A stretch of 64,000 bases of DNA, from positions 293,178 through 357,177 of the forward strand of contig CBFFRQ010000038.1 of assembly GCA_965644315.1 (NCBI GenBank), read 5' to 3'. Below the pieces are notes generated by a model, which was not told where the DNA came from, made no database searches, and saw only the letters and a list, made by a program, of their open reading frames with translations. Below are positions 42,101 through 49,239 of this stretch, piece after piece; positions within the stretch are counted from its first letter, which is position 1; every line of letters starts with the position of its first letter. The DNA is from Caecitellus pseudoparvulus (taxonomy: Eukaryota; Bigyra: Bicosoecida). Made by a program: the position numbers and the translations under genes.

Positions 42101-43381
42101 GTCGTGCCCTTCCTCGCGGTGCTGGTGCTGAGGGCGCGGGCGGCTGCCCTCCTGCACGAGGACCACCACACCAGTGCCACTCTCGCCGTGATGACGGCTG
42201 GGTACAGACTGCAGCTGTCTCCGCGCCAGGCGCGGCAAGTCACCAAGCGCACCCTGGCAGCCAGCGGCAGCGGCGCGTCAAATTCTGCCCAGCAAGCAGT
42301 TGCTGTCGCGCTGTCAGTGCGCATGAGTCGGCGCATGGAGCAGCGGTGCTGCGGCGTAGCCAAGTTCGTCCCCAGCCACGCCTTTGCGGTGCTGCGCCTG
42401 CTGCAAAATGCCATTGTGCTGAGTTGCCTGTGGCTGACCACGAACATGGTCGTGCGCAGTGTGGTGATGGGGCTGGCCGTGTCCACGCTGCTGCTGCTGA
42501 CATACTCCCTCCGCCCCTACTCCCTGCCCGCCCACAACACCCAAGACATGCAAGTCAGCGTTACAGTGCTGCTGCATGTCATCCTGCTGTCGGCATTCCC
42601 CGGGGACGCCACCGTCGCCATCCTGCTTCTGACAGTGCACTGTCTGACGGCAGGGTCGATCCTGTGGAGCATTCTGCGAGGGGCGTCATCCTACGTGCGG
42701 TCTTTCAGCGCCACTGTGCGCAAGCAGATACACACGTTGCTGCCAGAGGTGGCTGTTGCACAAGGTGCGGCACAGGATGCGGAGGGCGTGGCAGCTTCCG
42801 CGCTGCCTTCTGCCAGCCTTGTGTGCCAGGCGCTGCTGTCCCGAGCGGGGTGCACCTGGTGCAAGCCTCGCCCGGCGTCGACGCACCCGCTGCGCAGTGG
42901 CACACAGCAGTGGGCGGATCTGCCCCAAGTGGCCAGCTCTGTCCTGGCCACCGCGAACGCCAGCTCCAAGCAGGATGTGGCAGCAGCGCTGGAAGCAGAG
43001 TCGGACGGAATCTTTGGCTCCGCCCCTCGCCTGGCTTGCCCTTGCGGGTCGGGCAGGGTGACATCGTCTGGGGTGGAGGACGAGGCGCTGGCGCTGGCTG
43101 TGCGTCAGGCGGTTGGTAGTGGCGCTCTGGGCAGCAGCGGCTCACTGCGAAAACCCGCCGCTGGCAGTGTGCTGGCTACGCTCACCAACGCGAGGAGCTC
43201 ACGCCGACTGCTCCTGCCTGCCACGCGCTCCAAGAGCATAGCTAGCTCCAAGAGCATGGGGCGTGTAGCCTTTGACAGCATGGTGCTGTCAGCTGCAGGC
43301 GGGGGGGAGGGCAGTGGGCCCAGCACTGGCACGTTCCAGCCCCAGCGCACCCGAAGTCGGAGCAAGCGCCTGCTGCCGTGA
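30173..43381 (+). CDS. Giant FG-GAP surface protein with multi-pass C terminus
   Basis: A single 13.2-kb exon codes 4,402 residues. After a basic N terminus comes a hydrophobic signal or anchor (about 45-65, LTLYTLTTVVVALAAL). Residues about 90-3400 hold some 48 FG-GAP repeats of the kind that form integrin-alpha beta-propeller blades: (R/H)FGSSIA..GDLN.DG..DLAVGAP, each followed by a GxVYxLxL strand. Many keep the DxNxDG calcium loop. A Ser/Thr/Pro-rich linker (about 3447-3530) and a Cys-rich module (about 3575-3650, CxxCxxG patterns as in ephrin-receptor-like GCC2/GCC3 repeats) lead into roughly eight or nine membrane spans (about 3655-4175), then a Ser-rich cytoplasmic tail. I infer a cell-surface adhesion or sensing protein; ligand and partners are unknown. 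The repeat region is visibly less GC-rich than the C-terminal part. The start is the first in-frame ATG; another follows at 30182. Confidence 0.88.
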   Translation: MLRMAFTQACHQRRRCFAFWPNSVRQKRVSRPAATSRPGTTRHGLTLYTLTTVVVALAALECGATTPYPDWMQSDGPYFSSFANAAHGHGSSLLVLPDMDGNGRVDMAFGSPLKGDDGSFSVVFAYTGSLPAYVQAQRSEFIAPGLAPGHTGRFGSALEYLGDVHQDGMYGLAVSAPLLSDGTVFMLKFDAVAKSILLVATLAGSDASGGLEVARFGSAICSLGDLNADGVVDLAFGAVATGGFKGGIITGTMNSTLDGFSSSSETFASEEPALDGVMLADGGWFGASCAAAGTHIPGSGSSSTWTTGSEGSLGIWLAVGQPAVSQGKVWMIALDETASRDFSKPIRVLELAGAPASGVGSSILCIGDVVGLDGIPELLVGRPDLGSYGAVLVAHVNQTRHLQAAPAFNAGGYQMGGYGDHASSGDGFGSAIAAVQDTSVDVKLSILVGAPSDNLNAGFHHVITKFSIASLDTCRPPIAEVFSLVNSTVAASDSTSFQASSVSDMQVGASIATAADFDKNGAEELLLGSQNEAGAGEVWLLFMGDATSVSSVVRLSHGTQGSSNFPAIPSVSEKGLAVEYVGHVPGAQSSHAMAVGFPERDAAGKTALGTVYLVSLNPAGGAIGFDEWMPGTGSFGHVPVSTENTFFGASLARLPDLNPGTGLGGGVPELAIGAPGHDTGSGMVVLAFIESATAGAHSTALLYQGSPHVLDGSYSLEGAFGSSIAYLGLPETPSVSAPTFILAVGAPEGSEGSGAVYILEVTVIGLLVGSSQVTGSLQGMPQDWAGPHSLGSAVAHAGDLNEDGIPDLWIGDREAGSIYLLAWDGYENVLSLEAFNHTYPLLNIGNLPWDGGFGSSLAVFPGLHPGHTLLLAGLPHADVGGSSDAGDVLFVNLEVSAYSNHSQLQTSDFLTATRIAAGTRGYNASAVSFGTFGSSMHGIGDINGDGVLDIAVGTPGDTSYSGSAVGSVALLCLGPDSDVVAMYTLHPANFSAPASSGLRFGRAVLAFADLNDDGSMDLAVGTAGSVSDHGGVYILFLGSMGSVLSFNDFGPGDFSINTNFYPDPDIGASFTPSCHHGQNGLPALVIGAPGYNYDDGAVIIANLTVSATVDSPALLHKQTPGLTSVDSNVRFGASLATLSDANDGRATFAVGAPHADSSYGKVYLVEVDKVFGVSLKSTISTASPGIPSSSGPAGLGVSLAAVRASQGAAIADLLVGAPMLGLDEYGSSDIGSLLRVKLDVSGSVQHVKQSTVLPVSDATMRFSSSIAVLPRLRGAGLGASVLVGAPGDEQDGQSAAGSIFVLDTDLALNPPPPLCGGINDDMVNQHGVLQPGMPRAPAPAEESFGSGIAWVGDLNEDGTPDLAVGASGGGSNGGAVYILLLQTRIPTVASFVELDAVQIGVSGGSSSGIGQGLAFLGDAGGEWESKLAIGVPTHDDIGFLQVVELTASGSVAWTKRVSPLAPTEPNAITEGDIFIAYYGTSLATAPDLNGDGHPELVAGMPGFHNAGGSGGIVLTFFGTGASTLHHVHVGQGLPATEGLMGAVPLLRGGLGESVAVLDADLTARTLLVAAGAPYVDSKGALYLFKFHASGVLLNVTMIGSSVLYTPPHVSAFVAAHLVSKFGHSLAPAGDVDGDGAQDIWVGCSGWSSAEGAAFLLHLGPGGELQNVSRISNQTQGLAAAVFGGDELGSALASTSTWTGGRNVLAMGASGASIQSPDDGRVFLVELNTGPPPASPSFPSGTVQSVSSRSSDNLAAHLHFGAAMAGIGDFYEDGNSNLEVAVGLPGSPHGGACTTGSVSLLIMDGGGSVLSFDNIHGSSLSAPPTSCAASGNTPALFGSSIAAIHNLRGDGSTVLAVGSPGMHFSSKAGAGALFLIPAFQRAQSTRITWDDVGSGLLAGQGAPHLGASVGALCDCSADEVPDVMVGAPGFQVQSSSPDGAVFFLALHSNGSVRHTQAVLHRGMPGLSQLPAGARFGASLALVERSVDANSALVAVGAPHSLAGAGMVFLIEMTLAGSVTQVAEVSRYHAQFSSAVLGSLSPGPSAAFGSALAAGDVNSDGIMDLLIGAENATSAVSSNKTGAMYVFRRGPAQQAAERVMWPFTASLGDGDRLGSAFAFFDNSTIAAGALLAVGLPGRDSLEYENEGVVLMAHTSLDGPGQIPATCEPGIPQVSSFPEVMHASIISNGSGIDPATFPDWSTGDRLGCSVASLGDLDRNGVPDIVMGLKGHSESASSAGAVWIMFMDNAGRVSSSVLLNSDTVGFPTLPANSNFGWSVALFRKPTMLNPLEILVGAPGQNGGKGAVYWLQLTNAGGIANFEQFGNLDALAHDLGSGAAFGRSVAALQDLNNDGLPDFAAGAPLDDGDDGSVRIVFTRGRGEMKFFTTISSTSDAFHVAPGPLLAPGSGTKFGSALAPLVDYSSGGHTALAVGVPALDVRGGVWILELDVDGSVRNQSLIRALHHLPSNLQTYISEWGASLAPSAKLDVTDSTPDLWVGSPGMVDPWTGVAAGGVFGITFNAPQGTTIPAEQWLNPSVQWINTTQFELSGHPPTQAGRLGSSMAALTPAFSGAPGRTGLLVGAAKLTPVGQGTWGGAYVLETTLPGRPISENPPTANGPAPLVHSSFETSYGVLGVGARFGSSMAMISENATVALVAVGAPETQLMGTGRAGAVLFYQYSEGALSTPRMKGLRDFMPSATLNSDQHFGAAVSSAGDVNRDGVVDLAVGMPGWAGNKGAVVIVPLAGDFSGKEVASAVTMLRDGLNGFSSPAGAGPAPRLGSSLANGATQPITRFTTLFIGAPGGGSGQGHVEAVLLAVDGHAAAQATVAIENESDSGFGLAIAYLGPATGVQGKSMLAIGAPEEDGRGLVHVFTIFDSWPLAPQLWTTVSQPVTQAGVPHSYGSRFGASLHLYGDTNEDGIPDMFVGAPGAGLNQEGALFALQLSNSTPPTNVLDWVVLSETRGGLHQNIKPSSFLGSAVLPLRYSPSPSGDMRLLVGVPGRGNSGSVLQVVSTLEATREMARKPEPLPAARFLMPFSTPGLVQVGDEFARSAIGLRRSDTHTHLVIGSPGAAAGAGRVWLSSAPTTSAGASGLFIHLDPENGTTPEFALFPVQRFGSALCGAGDLTGDGSDELVVGSPGEASGTSMGLLLVLDLAAPSERKGLAGIAATELSGGMAGTEFGFALASSCRSNSGAAALVFAGAPCGPKSSCTGSVFALFLNATGWRESHAELPGSTFGFSASARFGSSIAVLSASLEDGHTLAIGAPGADSGDGDIALVTYSPLSEESRLISRLRSAGQAGFMTPVPQGYGFGQVLASAGDVMGDGMADLVIGMPGELASGFTGPGGLLLAFLAPDGNVSHTTALGPTAGGLTVQQAAGGLGGALAGWPYKIPGEVVLVVGAPQQAGTGKAFHLRLRSHTAVNRSTCAVDCPGAGSGFCHPPALNSTGQNRSTPVQEPSPSPTASATPSSSTSPAQISATATSSASPSVSGSPSATVSGVTTSPTSSPPGSPGQAPSPSGAAPSTTPSPSPSALPPSTCESQWWAVCVSGRGPAQPGASASPSPAAASSTAVSRLAVLPGAWCDGCTSAAHLFLASTQSQFGGVHVCPRFGACESGGEGGSQLRCAAGHVGAACAGCKAGHAPPNGSPCAPCESCPETDAVFSAGLAVFVVAATIGFVVLSVRGVQLRGQLTQDLLIGSARMLLGYIALMGYVTMALSPFTENTLGLGSRAVTREQWYEACGRGQGRHLQQVSPLAGSLQASAGNASSSPWVSDAALYSPEPPASAGSKFAWVSDAFRFAASLTGALPPSSIPAASCALGHTAFATQVRAMFGLAGVVLVGIAVVFGVLELGFAKPGAPKPVRPSAAKPRSLTANPLLLSTAKSTKKSRAGEGPSKGSGAPGGSGSLATAQLVLWTLLRFLLSVYLLAWGAVVAASMQVLAPAWALPSGTYAFPTSLAVDISETGDLTVVAWLSLILHAVVVPFLAVLVLRARAAALLHEDHHTSATLAVMTAGYRLQLSPRQARQVTKRTLAASGSGASNSAQQAVAVALSVRMSRRMEQRCCGVAKFVPSHAFAVLRLLQNAIVLSCLWLTTNMVVRSVVMGLAVSTLLLLTYSLRPYSLPAHNTQDMQVSVTVLLHVILLSAFPGDATVAILLLTVHCLTAGSILWSILRGASSYVRSFSATVRKQIHTLLPEVAVAQGAAQDAEGVAASALPSASLVCQALLSRAGCTWCKPRPASTHPLRSGTQQWADLPQVASSVLATANASSKQDVAAALEAESDGIFGSAPRLACPCGSGRVTSSGVEDEALALAVRQAVGSGALGSSGSLRKPAAGSVLATLTNARSSRRLLLPATRSKSIASSKSMGRVAFDSMVLSAAGGGEGSGPSTGTFQPQRTRSRSKRLLP
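30440..40385 (+). repeat. Array of about 48 FG-GAP repeats
   Basis: Counting each FG(S/A)-to-VGAP unit by eye gives 47-48 copies of about 60-70 codons. The copies are diverged at DNA level, so this is an old array. In the middle, copies with a clear calcium loop (GDLN.DG) alternate with copies lacking it; over the last quarter the calcium type recurs every third copy. The exact count depends on a few degenerate units. Confidence 0.8.
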
Positions 43382-43486
43382 CGGCAGTGGGCGGCGGAAG
43401 GCTGTCTGCAGGGTGGACAAGCTGAGGGCCCTGTCATTGTGTGTGAAGTGTGTGAAATGCATGTGTTTGTCTGCAACGAGGCGGCG

Positions 43487-45840
43487 TCACCACGCCCGCA
43501 CTTGTTGTGACGCGTGGCCGGAGGATTCCACCGACGCTGAGCGGGAGCCACGCCCTGCCCGGGACTGCTGCCCCCCGACACCACCGCTGAACAGCGAGCC
43601 TACCCACCCAGACACACCTCCACCGGTGTGGCCGCTGGGCTCGCTCCTACCAGGCTCCCCCCCACTGGCCCGTGCAGAGCGGGGCATGTAGTCGCCGTCC
43701 TCGGACACATCGCCGCGGTCAGCGCCGTGATCGCCTGGGTGCAGGCGCGCGGCAGTGGGAGCTGGGGCGGGGGAAGCCAGGGCTGAGGCAGGTGCAGCGG
43801 CTGCCGCTGCTGCGGCGGCCCGCTGCGCCTCGAGGTAGTTCATGTGTGCGACCATGTCCAGGGTGGCGCGGTCGCCAGTAGTGACGTCACGCATGAAGCG
43901 AATGCCGACGGCGATGCAGCCTGCCCCCACGGCCATGACGAAGATGAGCTCGGCAGCCACCGCGATGGCAAGCCCGACGATGGGGGCTGGGCGGCGTGGA
44001 GGCACGACATCGGGAGGTGCTGGGTTCAACACTACTGCAGCGATGGCGGCGCCTGCGATGGCATCTGGGCCGTACATGGGCACCCGGAGCGGGGCGCCCG
44101 TGTCACCACTGTACACCTCAGACACGGGGTCCAGGGTGGACCCAGGTGCCAGCGTCCCGCGGCTGCCGTTGCACACGAGGCGGGCGGCAGACAGTTGCAG
44201 GGCGGCTGTGACGCCTTGCAGGGAGGCCTTGGAGGCTGCCGTGGACAGCAGCCACACCATGCGCAGCCACACGGGGCCTTGCGCTAGGTGCGTGCTGTTG
44301 AAGGTGAGGGGCTGACCGGCGTACCCTCGAGGTGCGTCGTCCAGCGGTGTGGAGTAGCGTGAGAGGGAGGGGGGGAAGGGCGGTGCCACGAACGCGCCAG
44401 ACAGCAGCACACTGGCCACCTGCTGCGGCCAGGTGTCGGTGCCCGGCACATCGTCGCCGCCGCCGGCCAGGGCACTGGCAGCCGCCGGCACGTTGGGGGC
44501 GATGCGTAGGCCAGCAGCACCCGAGGACTGCAGGAGGGCACGCTGCAGGGTCAGGGAGGCGGGCTGCAGGGCCCAGACGTCTACGCCTGTCAGGGCCACG
44601 GCGTCAAAGAAGAATGCGAGGGAGGTGAGGAAGCCGGTGGAGGAGCTGTGGCCGGGCGGGTGGGGCAGGGGCGTGTGGCCGGACTGGGCGAACTGGATGC
44701 CTCGCGTCACCTGCGTCTGCCACACCTCCAGCTCCCGCAGCACCTCGTCCTCCTCCAGCAGCTCTGCCGCCATGACCTCCACCGCCTGCAGTTCTTGCAG
44801 GAACAGGGCGTTGTCAGGCACTGTGGCGCCGGCAGCAGGGCAGGCTGCGAGGACAGCGGCGGCGTCGAAGGCGTGCCGCTGAGCACAGCGCAGCAGGCAG
44901 TACTCTTCCTGCCACATGGACGTGTCAAAGGCGGGGGAGGCGTGCACCCACTCAGCTGGTGCAGGCGCCTCCCTCGCACAGGCTGCGCTGGTGACGTTGG
45001 CCTGTGCGGCGGCCCAGGACCAGGTGGGGGCGGTGGGCATGAGGGACTCCCAGGGGTGCATGGTGAAGGCCAGGCGGCCCTCCAGGCCAGGCTTGGCGCT
45101 GCCAGCCCCACCCGCGGCCACCAGTGCCGTGCGCTGGTCGTAGATGTAACGAACCGAGGCGTGCGCGGTTGACCACGCTTCACGGAGGAAGGTTTGCACT
45201 GCAGACTGCAGCTCCAGAGAGGACAAGCCAGAGCTTGCTGCGATGCCGGCTGTGTCGTTCTTCACCATGGCGTACACGTACAGGGCCGCTTGGGCGAAGA
45301 GCGGCGGAGACATAATTGGCGTGGAGGTCAGAGCCTCACCACTGGCACCAGCAGGGAGCCACACGGAGCGTGGGGGCCAGATGGAAGCGCCATGCGCCGT
45401 TTCGGAGGGGTAAACTGCCCATGGAATCAGCCCCGACTCAGCTTGGTGCTGGGAGATCTTCCTGCAGAGTCAGCGGCGGAAAGTGCCGTGGAGCTTGCGG
45501 AGCGATTTCCGCAAGGACATACCCAAGCAACTGAGCTGCCAGCGTGAAGTTGCGCTGCGGAGTGGCACGAAAGGAATGCATGTACTGCCTGCCACATGGG
45601 GGTGCGCTCGCTCGCCTCGATTCCACTCACACTCGCAGCCATGGCAGTCCACGCGATTTGAGCAGTGTTGGACAGGCGCCCAGATTCCACTGCCGCCACG
45701 CCCTGCTGCACTGCCTGGTCCGTCACAGCCGCCCGGCACTGCTGCAGACGCGTCAACTCCTCCTGGGTGGCGGTTGCGTGGCTGTGCAACATGTGCAGCG
45801 AGACCAGCAGCACCAGCGCTGCAGCCTGGCAGCCTCGCAT
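43487..45840 (-). CDS. Single-pass (type I) membrane protein of unknown function
   Basis: Three exons on the minus strand, 45840-45631, 45584-45523 and 45461-43487, give 748 residues. The introns are 46 and 61 nt, with GTGAGT and GTATGT donors, and the frame is kept. Exon 1 opens with a classic signal peptide (QAAALVLLVSLHML, cleavage near ATA). A luminal or extracellular part of about 570 residues, with several Asn-x-Ser/Thr sites and scattered Cys, ends at one membrane span (IVGLAIAVAAELIFVMAVGAG), followed by an Ala-rich helix and a Ser/Gly-rich cytoplasmic tail. I recognise no domain. It ends 105 bp from the stop of the giant FG-GAP gene, facing it, and is divergent from gamma-glutamyl hydrolase. 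A surface role is inference only. Confidence 0.78.
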
Positions 45841-46285
45841 GTTGGTCTCGCCTTCGCCAAAGGCTGCTTGGAAGCTGCACTGCCCGGGAAAGCGCCTGTG
45901 ACCTGTGCCCCACCTCTGGTGTACACTGCTGAGAGAAAGAAAGCCGTCTCCACCTTGTTGCTTGCCTGCCTCGCCGGCGTGTGGCCTGCAGATGTGTGAG
46001 CTGCAGGACGAGCCTGGGACCCGTGCAATCTCGGTGCGAGGGCGTGGCTGGCCTGGTGGCTCCAGATGTAGCGGGGGGAACATCTGGAACCAGCAGTGGC
46101 ATGCGGGATTTGTGCCGTGCCGCCCATCTGCAAGGCACGCCGTCTCTGCTCCGCCCAAAACATTGGTGCGAGCGACACGGTACTCATTGCGTGAAATGTG
46201 CCAAAACGAAAACACCCACAGGTGTGCTAACCCATTTCAAGTCAACCCTGTACTGATTCAATTAAGCTTCTCCCGCCCCTATGCC
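45841..46285. promoter_or_regulatory. Shared divergent 5' region
   Basis: This 445-bp stretch separates the start codons of the membrane protein (-) and gamma-glutamyl hydrolase (+), so it must hold both promoters. Both products carry signal peptides. I see no convincing TATA box, and no specific site can be named. Confidence 0.45.
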
Positions 46286-47369
46286 ATGAGGCTCGCTGTG
46301 GCCGTCCTCGCAGCTCTGGGCGTCGCAGGGGGTGCAAGTGCAGTGCAGCAGAATGACAAGCCTTTCATCGGCATTCTCGGGGCACCCGCTGATGTATCTT
46401 GCGACACAGTGGTTTTGGATTCAAGCCTGCATGATCCTATTCGTGCAGCGGGCGGCTCATGCTTCGCAAATCTGTATGAGCTGTGGTTGAGAGCGGTGCG
46501 TGCTGGAGCTTTGTGAGCGCGAGGGGCGCGCTGGAGATGCACTGAGCCGTCCCCACCCACACACCCAGGCTGGCGCGCGCGTGGTGGGCATTCCTCACGA
46601 CGCATTCGATAATGCCAAGGCGGACCTGGACACCATGCTGGGCTCCCTAAACGGCGTGCTGTTCACGGGAGGTGGCCTGTCCCTGGCGCCCGACACAGCA
46701 TACTACCGCACAGGGCACTACATCTTCCAGCAGGTGCAAGCCATAAACGACGCGGGTGTGCACTTCCCCCTGCATGGCACCTGCATGGGCTTCGAGTTCC
46801 TGTCCATCCTCGGCGCAGGGGGCAACGCGTCAGTGCTGCAACCTGGCTTCGACTCGGAAGGGCTCACGGTGCCGCTGGAGTTCACTCGGGAGGCCAAGAC
46901 CAGCACGCTGTTCGGGTCGGCCCCCGCCAACATCCTGAACATCCTCGCAACGCAGAACGTGACGTCCAACCTGCACCACGACGGCGTGACCCCCGACACG
47001 TACGCCACCAACGCCAACCTCAGCGCCTTTTACAACGTGCTGAGCACCAACACCGGGCGGCAGGGGCGGCGCTTCGTGTCCACTGTGGAGGCGAAGCGGT
47101 ACCCCATCCGCGGCACCCAGTGGCACCCCGAGCGCCCCCAGTTCGAGTGGAACCCTGCCCTGAACCTGCCACATTCGGGCGACGCCATGCTGGCTATGCA
47201 GTACATGGCAGACTTCTTCGTGTCGCAGGCTCGCATGAACGACCAGAGTGTGTACGCGTCCCCTGCCGCCCTGGCGCTGGCGCAGAAGTACACGACGTAC
47301 ACCATGAAGGCAATGCCCATGTCCAGTGACGTGCTGGAAGGCTACTATGCCCTGCTCTTTGCCTCGTGA
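46286..47369 (+). CDS. GGH: Gamma-glutamyl hydrolase (folate/antifolate polyglutamate hydrolase)
   Basis: Two exons, 46286-46495 and 46569-47369, give 336 residues. The enzyme removes gamma-linked glutamates from folyl-polyglutamates in lysosomes or vacuoles, or after secretion. The protein starts with a signal peptide (LAVAVLAALGVAGGASA). The class I glutamine-amidotransferase-like core follows: FIGILGAP, AGARVVGIP across the splice, LNGVLFTGGG, then PLHGTCMGFEFL with the nucleophile Cys145, and GTQWHPE with His256. The acceptor before AGAR restores the expected family order. The ATG five bases upstream is followed at once by a stop, which decides the start. The C-terminal ~70 residues fit the family. 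Length is typical (human GGH is 318). Confidence 0.93.
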
Positions 47370-47509
47370 GGCGGCTGTGCGGCGCTTTGAGCGGATGAAG
47401 GGGGTGCCCGCGAGGCGCCCTCGCAATGCACGCGTGTATGGCAATTCCAAGCCTTGCCACACCCATGCACCGTGCAATGTGTGCCTCGCAACGCTGTCAT
47501 TCACTTGCC

Positions 47510-49230
47510 ATGGCTGGTCGGGCGGTGCTGAGCAGCTTCACAGCGCCCCCCCCGCCGCCGCCAGGCGTGCAGGTGGAGGGCGCTGCGCGGGAGCTGCCGG
47601 GGGAGGAGGAGGGTGCACCAGAGGGGTACACTGCAGCGATCGATGCATGGGAAGTGGTGGAGGAAGAGGTGTTTGAGAACGAGCGGTGGAACATTCAAGG
47701 CGGGTGGGGACGGCGCTATCTGCTGGGTTGGGATCGGCCAGCGTGGAGCTCACGCCAGGGCCAGCCACGTAGCAAGGCATCGGCCAAGCTGCCTGAAGGG
47801 TGGGAGTGGAGCGACCCAGATTGGACGGTGGATACGGCAGGACTGGATGCAAACGGCTGGGCGTATGGCCTTTGCTGGGAGGGCGTAGGCCGGCGTCGCC
47901 AAGGGTGCGTGTCGATGTTTCCCTGAAACGCCGCTCTCAACACGCCACCCCTTGCCCCGCTCCTCGCCTGCGCACTGCCTCTCCAGCGCACAGACAGTGG
48001 ATTGAATTGATTGCCCGTCCCTTCCTGCACAGGCTCCCGCACCATGTGCACTTCACCCGGTGGAGGCGCTGGGTTCGGCGGCGACAACGCCCGGCCAAGT
48101 CCACGAAGCAGAGCTGTGCTGTGATTCCCCATGTCCCCTCCAAGGCGGGCCTGCAGCAACTGGCGCAAGGCTCGCCCCACCACACAGCGCTGGACGTCAT
48201 GTGGGGTGGCTTCATCCCCCACCACCTGCCCTCGGCTCGCACAGGGCAGACTGCCCAGGGCGGCTGGGGCCTGGCAGCAGCGTACCCGGCACCACCCCGC
48301 CCCTCAGACACGACGCCCCCTGCCAATGCGGGGGCCACCTTGCAGCACCTGCTGCACATGTCTGCCAACGCTGAGGACTGTGGCGAGCCAGACTACCTGT
48401 GCTGCACCGTGCTGGGCGAGGTGCTGACCACTCCGCTCGTCTGCCTCACGTCTGGACACACCTACGAAGGCAGCGTGCTGCACAGCATGATGGCGGAGGG
48501 GAGGGGCTGCCCCATGACCCGCAAGCCCATGACCCACGCCGACGTCGTGCCCAACTACACCCTGGCGCTGGCCCTGCGCATGTGGCGGCAGTACATGCAG
48601 CTGACCCTGCGCGGCGGCGGGGAGATGTGTCCACCTCCCTCATGCGATCCGCCCGTGCCCCCCGCCCCGTATGAGGAGGATTGGCTGCTGGTGGTGCCAG
48701 TGAGCCGACCCGGCATGGCTCAGCAGTTTGCTGCGCCATATGCCGCGGCAGCCCTCACCACCGTGTCAGCGGAAGCGACGGCACCGCCTGCTGACACGGG
48801 CGCCGAGGGGCAACTGCCGCAGGTCGCGCCGTCCGAAGGTGAGCCTGGAGAAGCGCCACGCAAGCGCAGCATGCAGGGCGTGGGCGACGGGCTGCGCCAA
48901 GCTGTGGCTGCGAGCACGCCCCCCTTCCTGGTGTGTCCTCTGAGCTGCACACCCAGCCCCGACGCCATGCGCGACCCGGTCATCACCCTAGCTGGCTGGA
49001 CGTACGAGCGGGAACACTTGCTGGCGCACTTTGAAGCGCTGTCAGCGGCATGCGAGGAGGGCGTGCCCCTTGCCAGCTTCACAGACCCCATCACGGGCAT
49101 GGCCCTCCCACGTGCCGCCCCCTTCTGCGTGAATGTCGCTCTGCGGGATGCCTGCAACCACTGGCGCAGCCGCAAGCAGTGGGTGCAGCACATGCTGCAG
49201 TCCGTGTCTGCCATGGTGCCCGAGCAGTGA
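47510..49230 (+). CDS. DysF-domain protein with two U-boxes (candidate E3 ligase)
   Basis: Two exons, 47510-47904 and 48033-49230, give 530 residues. Residues about 40-150 form a DysF (dysferlin/peroxin) module: EVFENERWN.QGGWG, DRPAWSS, LPEGWEWSDPDW.VDTAG, DANGWAYG. Across the 128-nt intron comes the closing HHVHFTRWRRWVRRRQR, the usual end of DysF. Two U-boxes follow. The first, about 254-320, has L.TPLVCLTSGHTYEGSVL, CPMTRKPM and PNYTLALAL. The second, about 434-520, has AMRDPVITLAGWTYEREHL and TDPITGMALP. U-boxes recruit ubiquitin E2 enzymes; DysF modules occur in membrane-linked proteins such as peroxins and TECPR1. I infer a ubiquitin ligase acting at a membrane. I do not recall a family with this combination. 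The stop is 9 bp from the end of the facing protease gene. Confidence 0.85.
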
Positions 49231-49239
49231 GAGGGTGCA

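Noticed and set aside
41902-43119. Plus-strand 405-codon alternative frame over the giant gene's C terminus
   Set aside because: The overlapping main frame has clear hydrophobic spans; this frame is Ala/Gly/Arg-rich noise.
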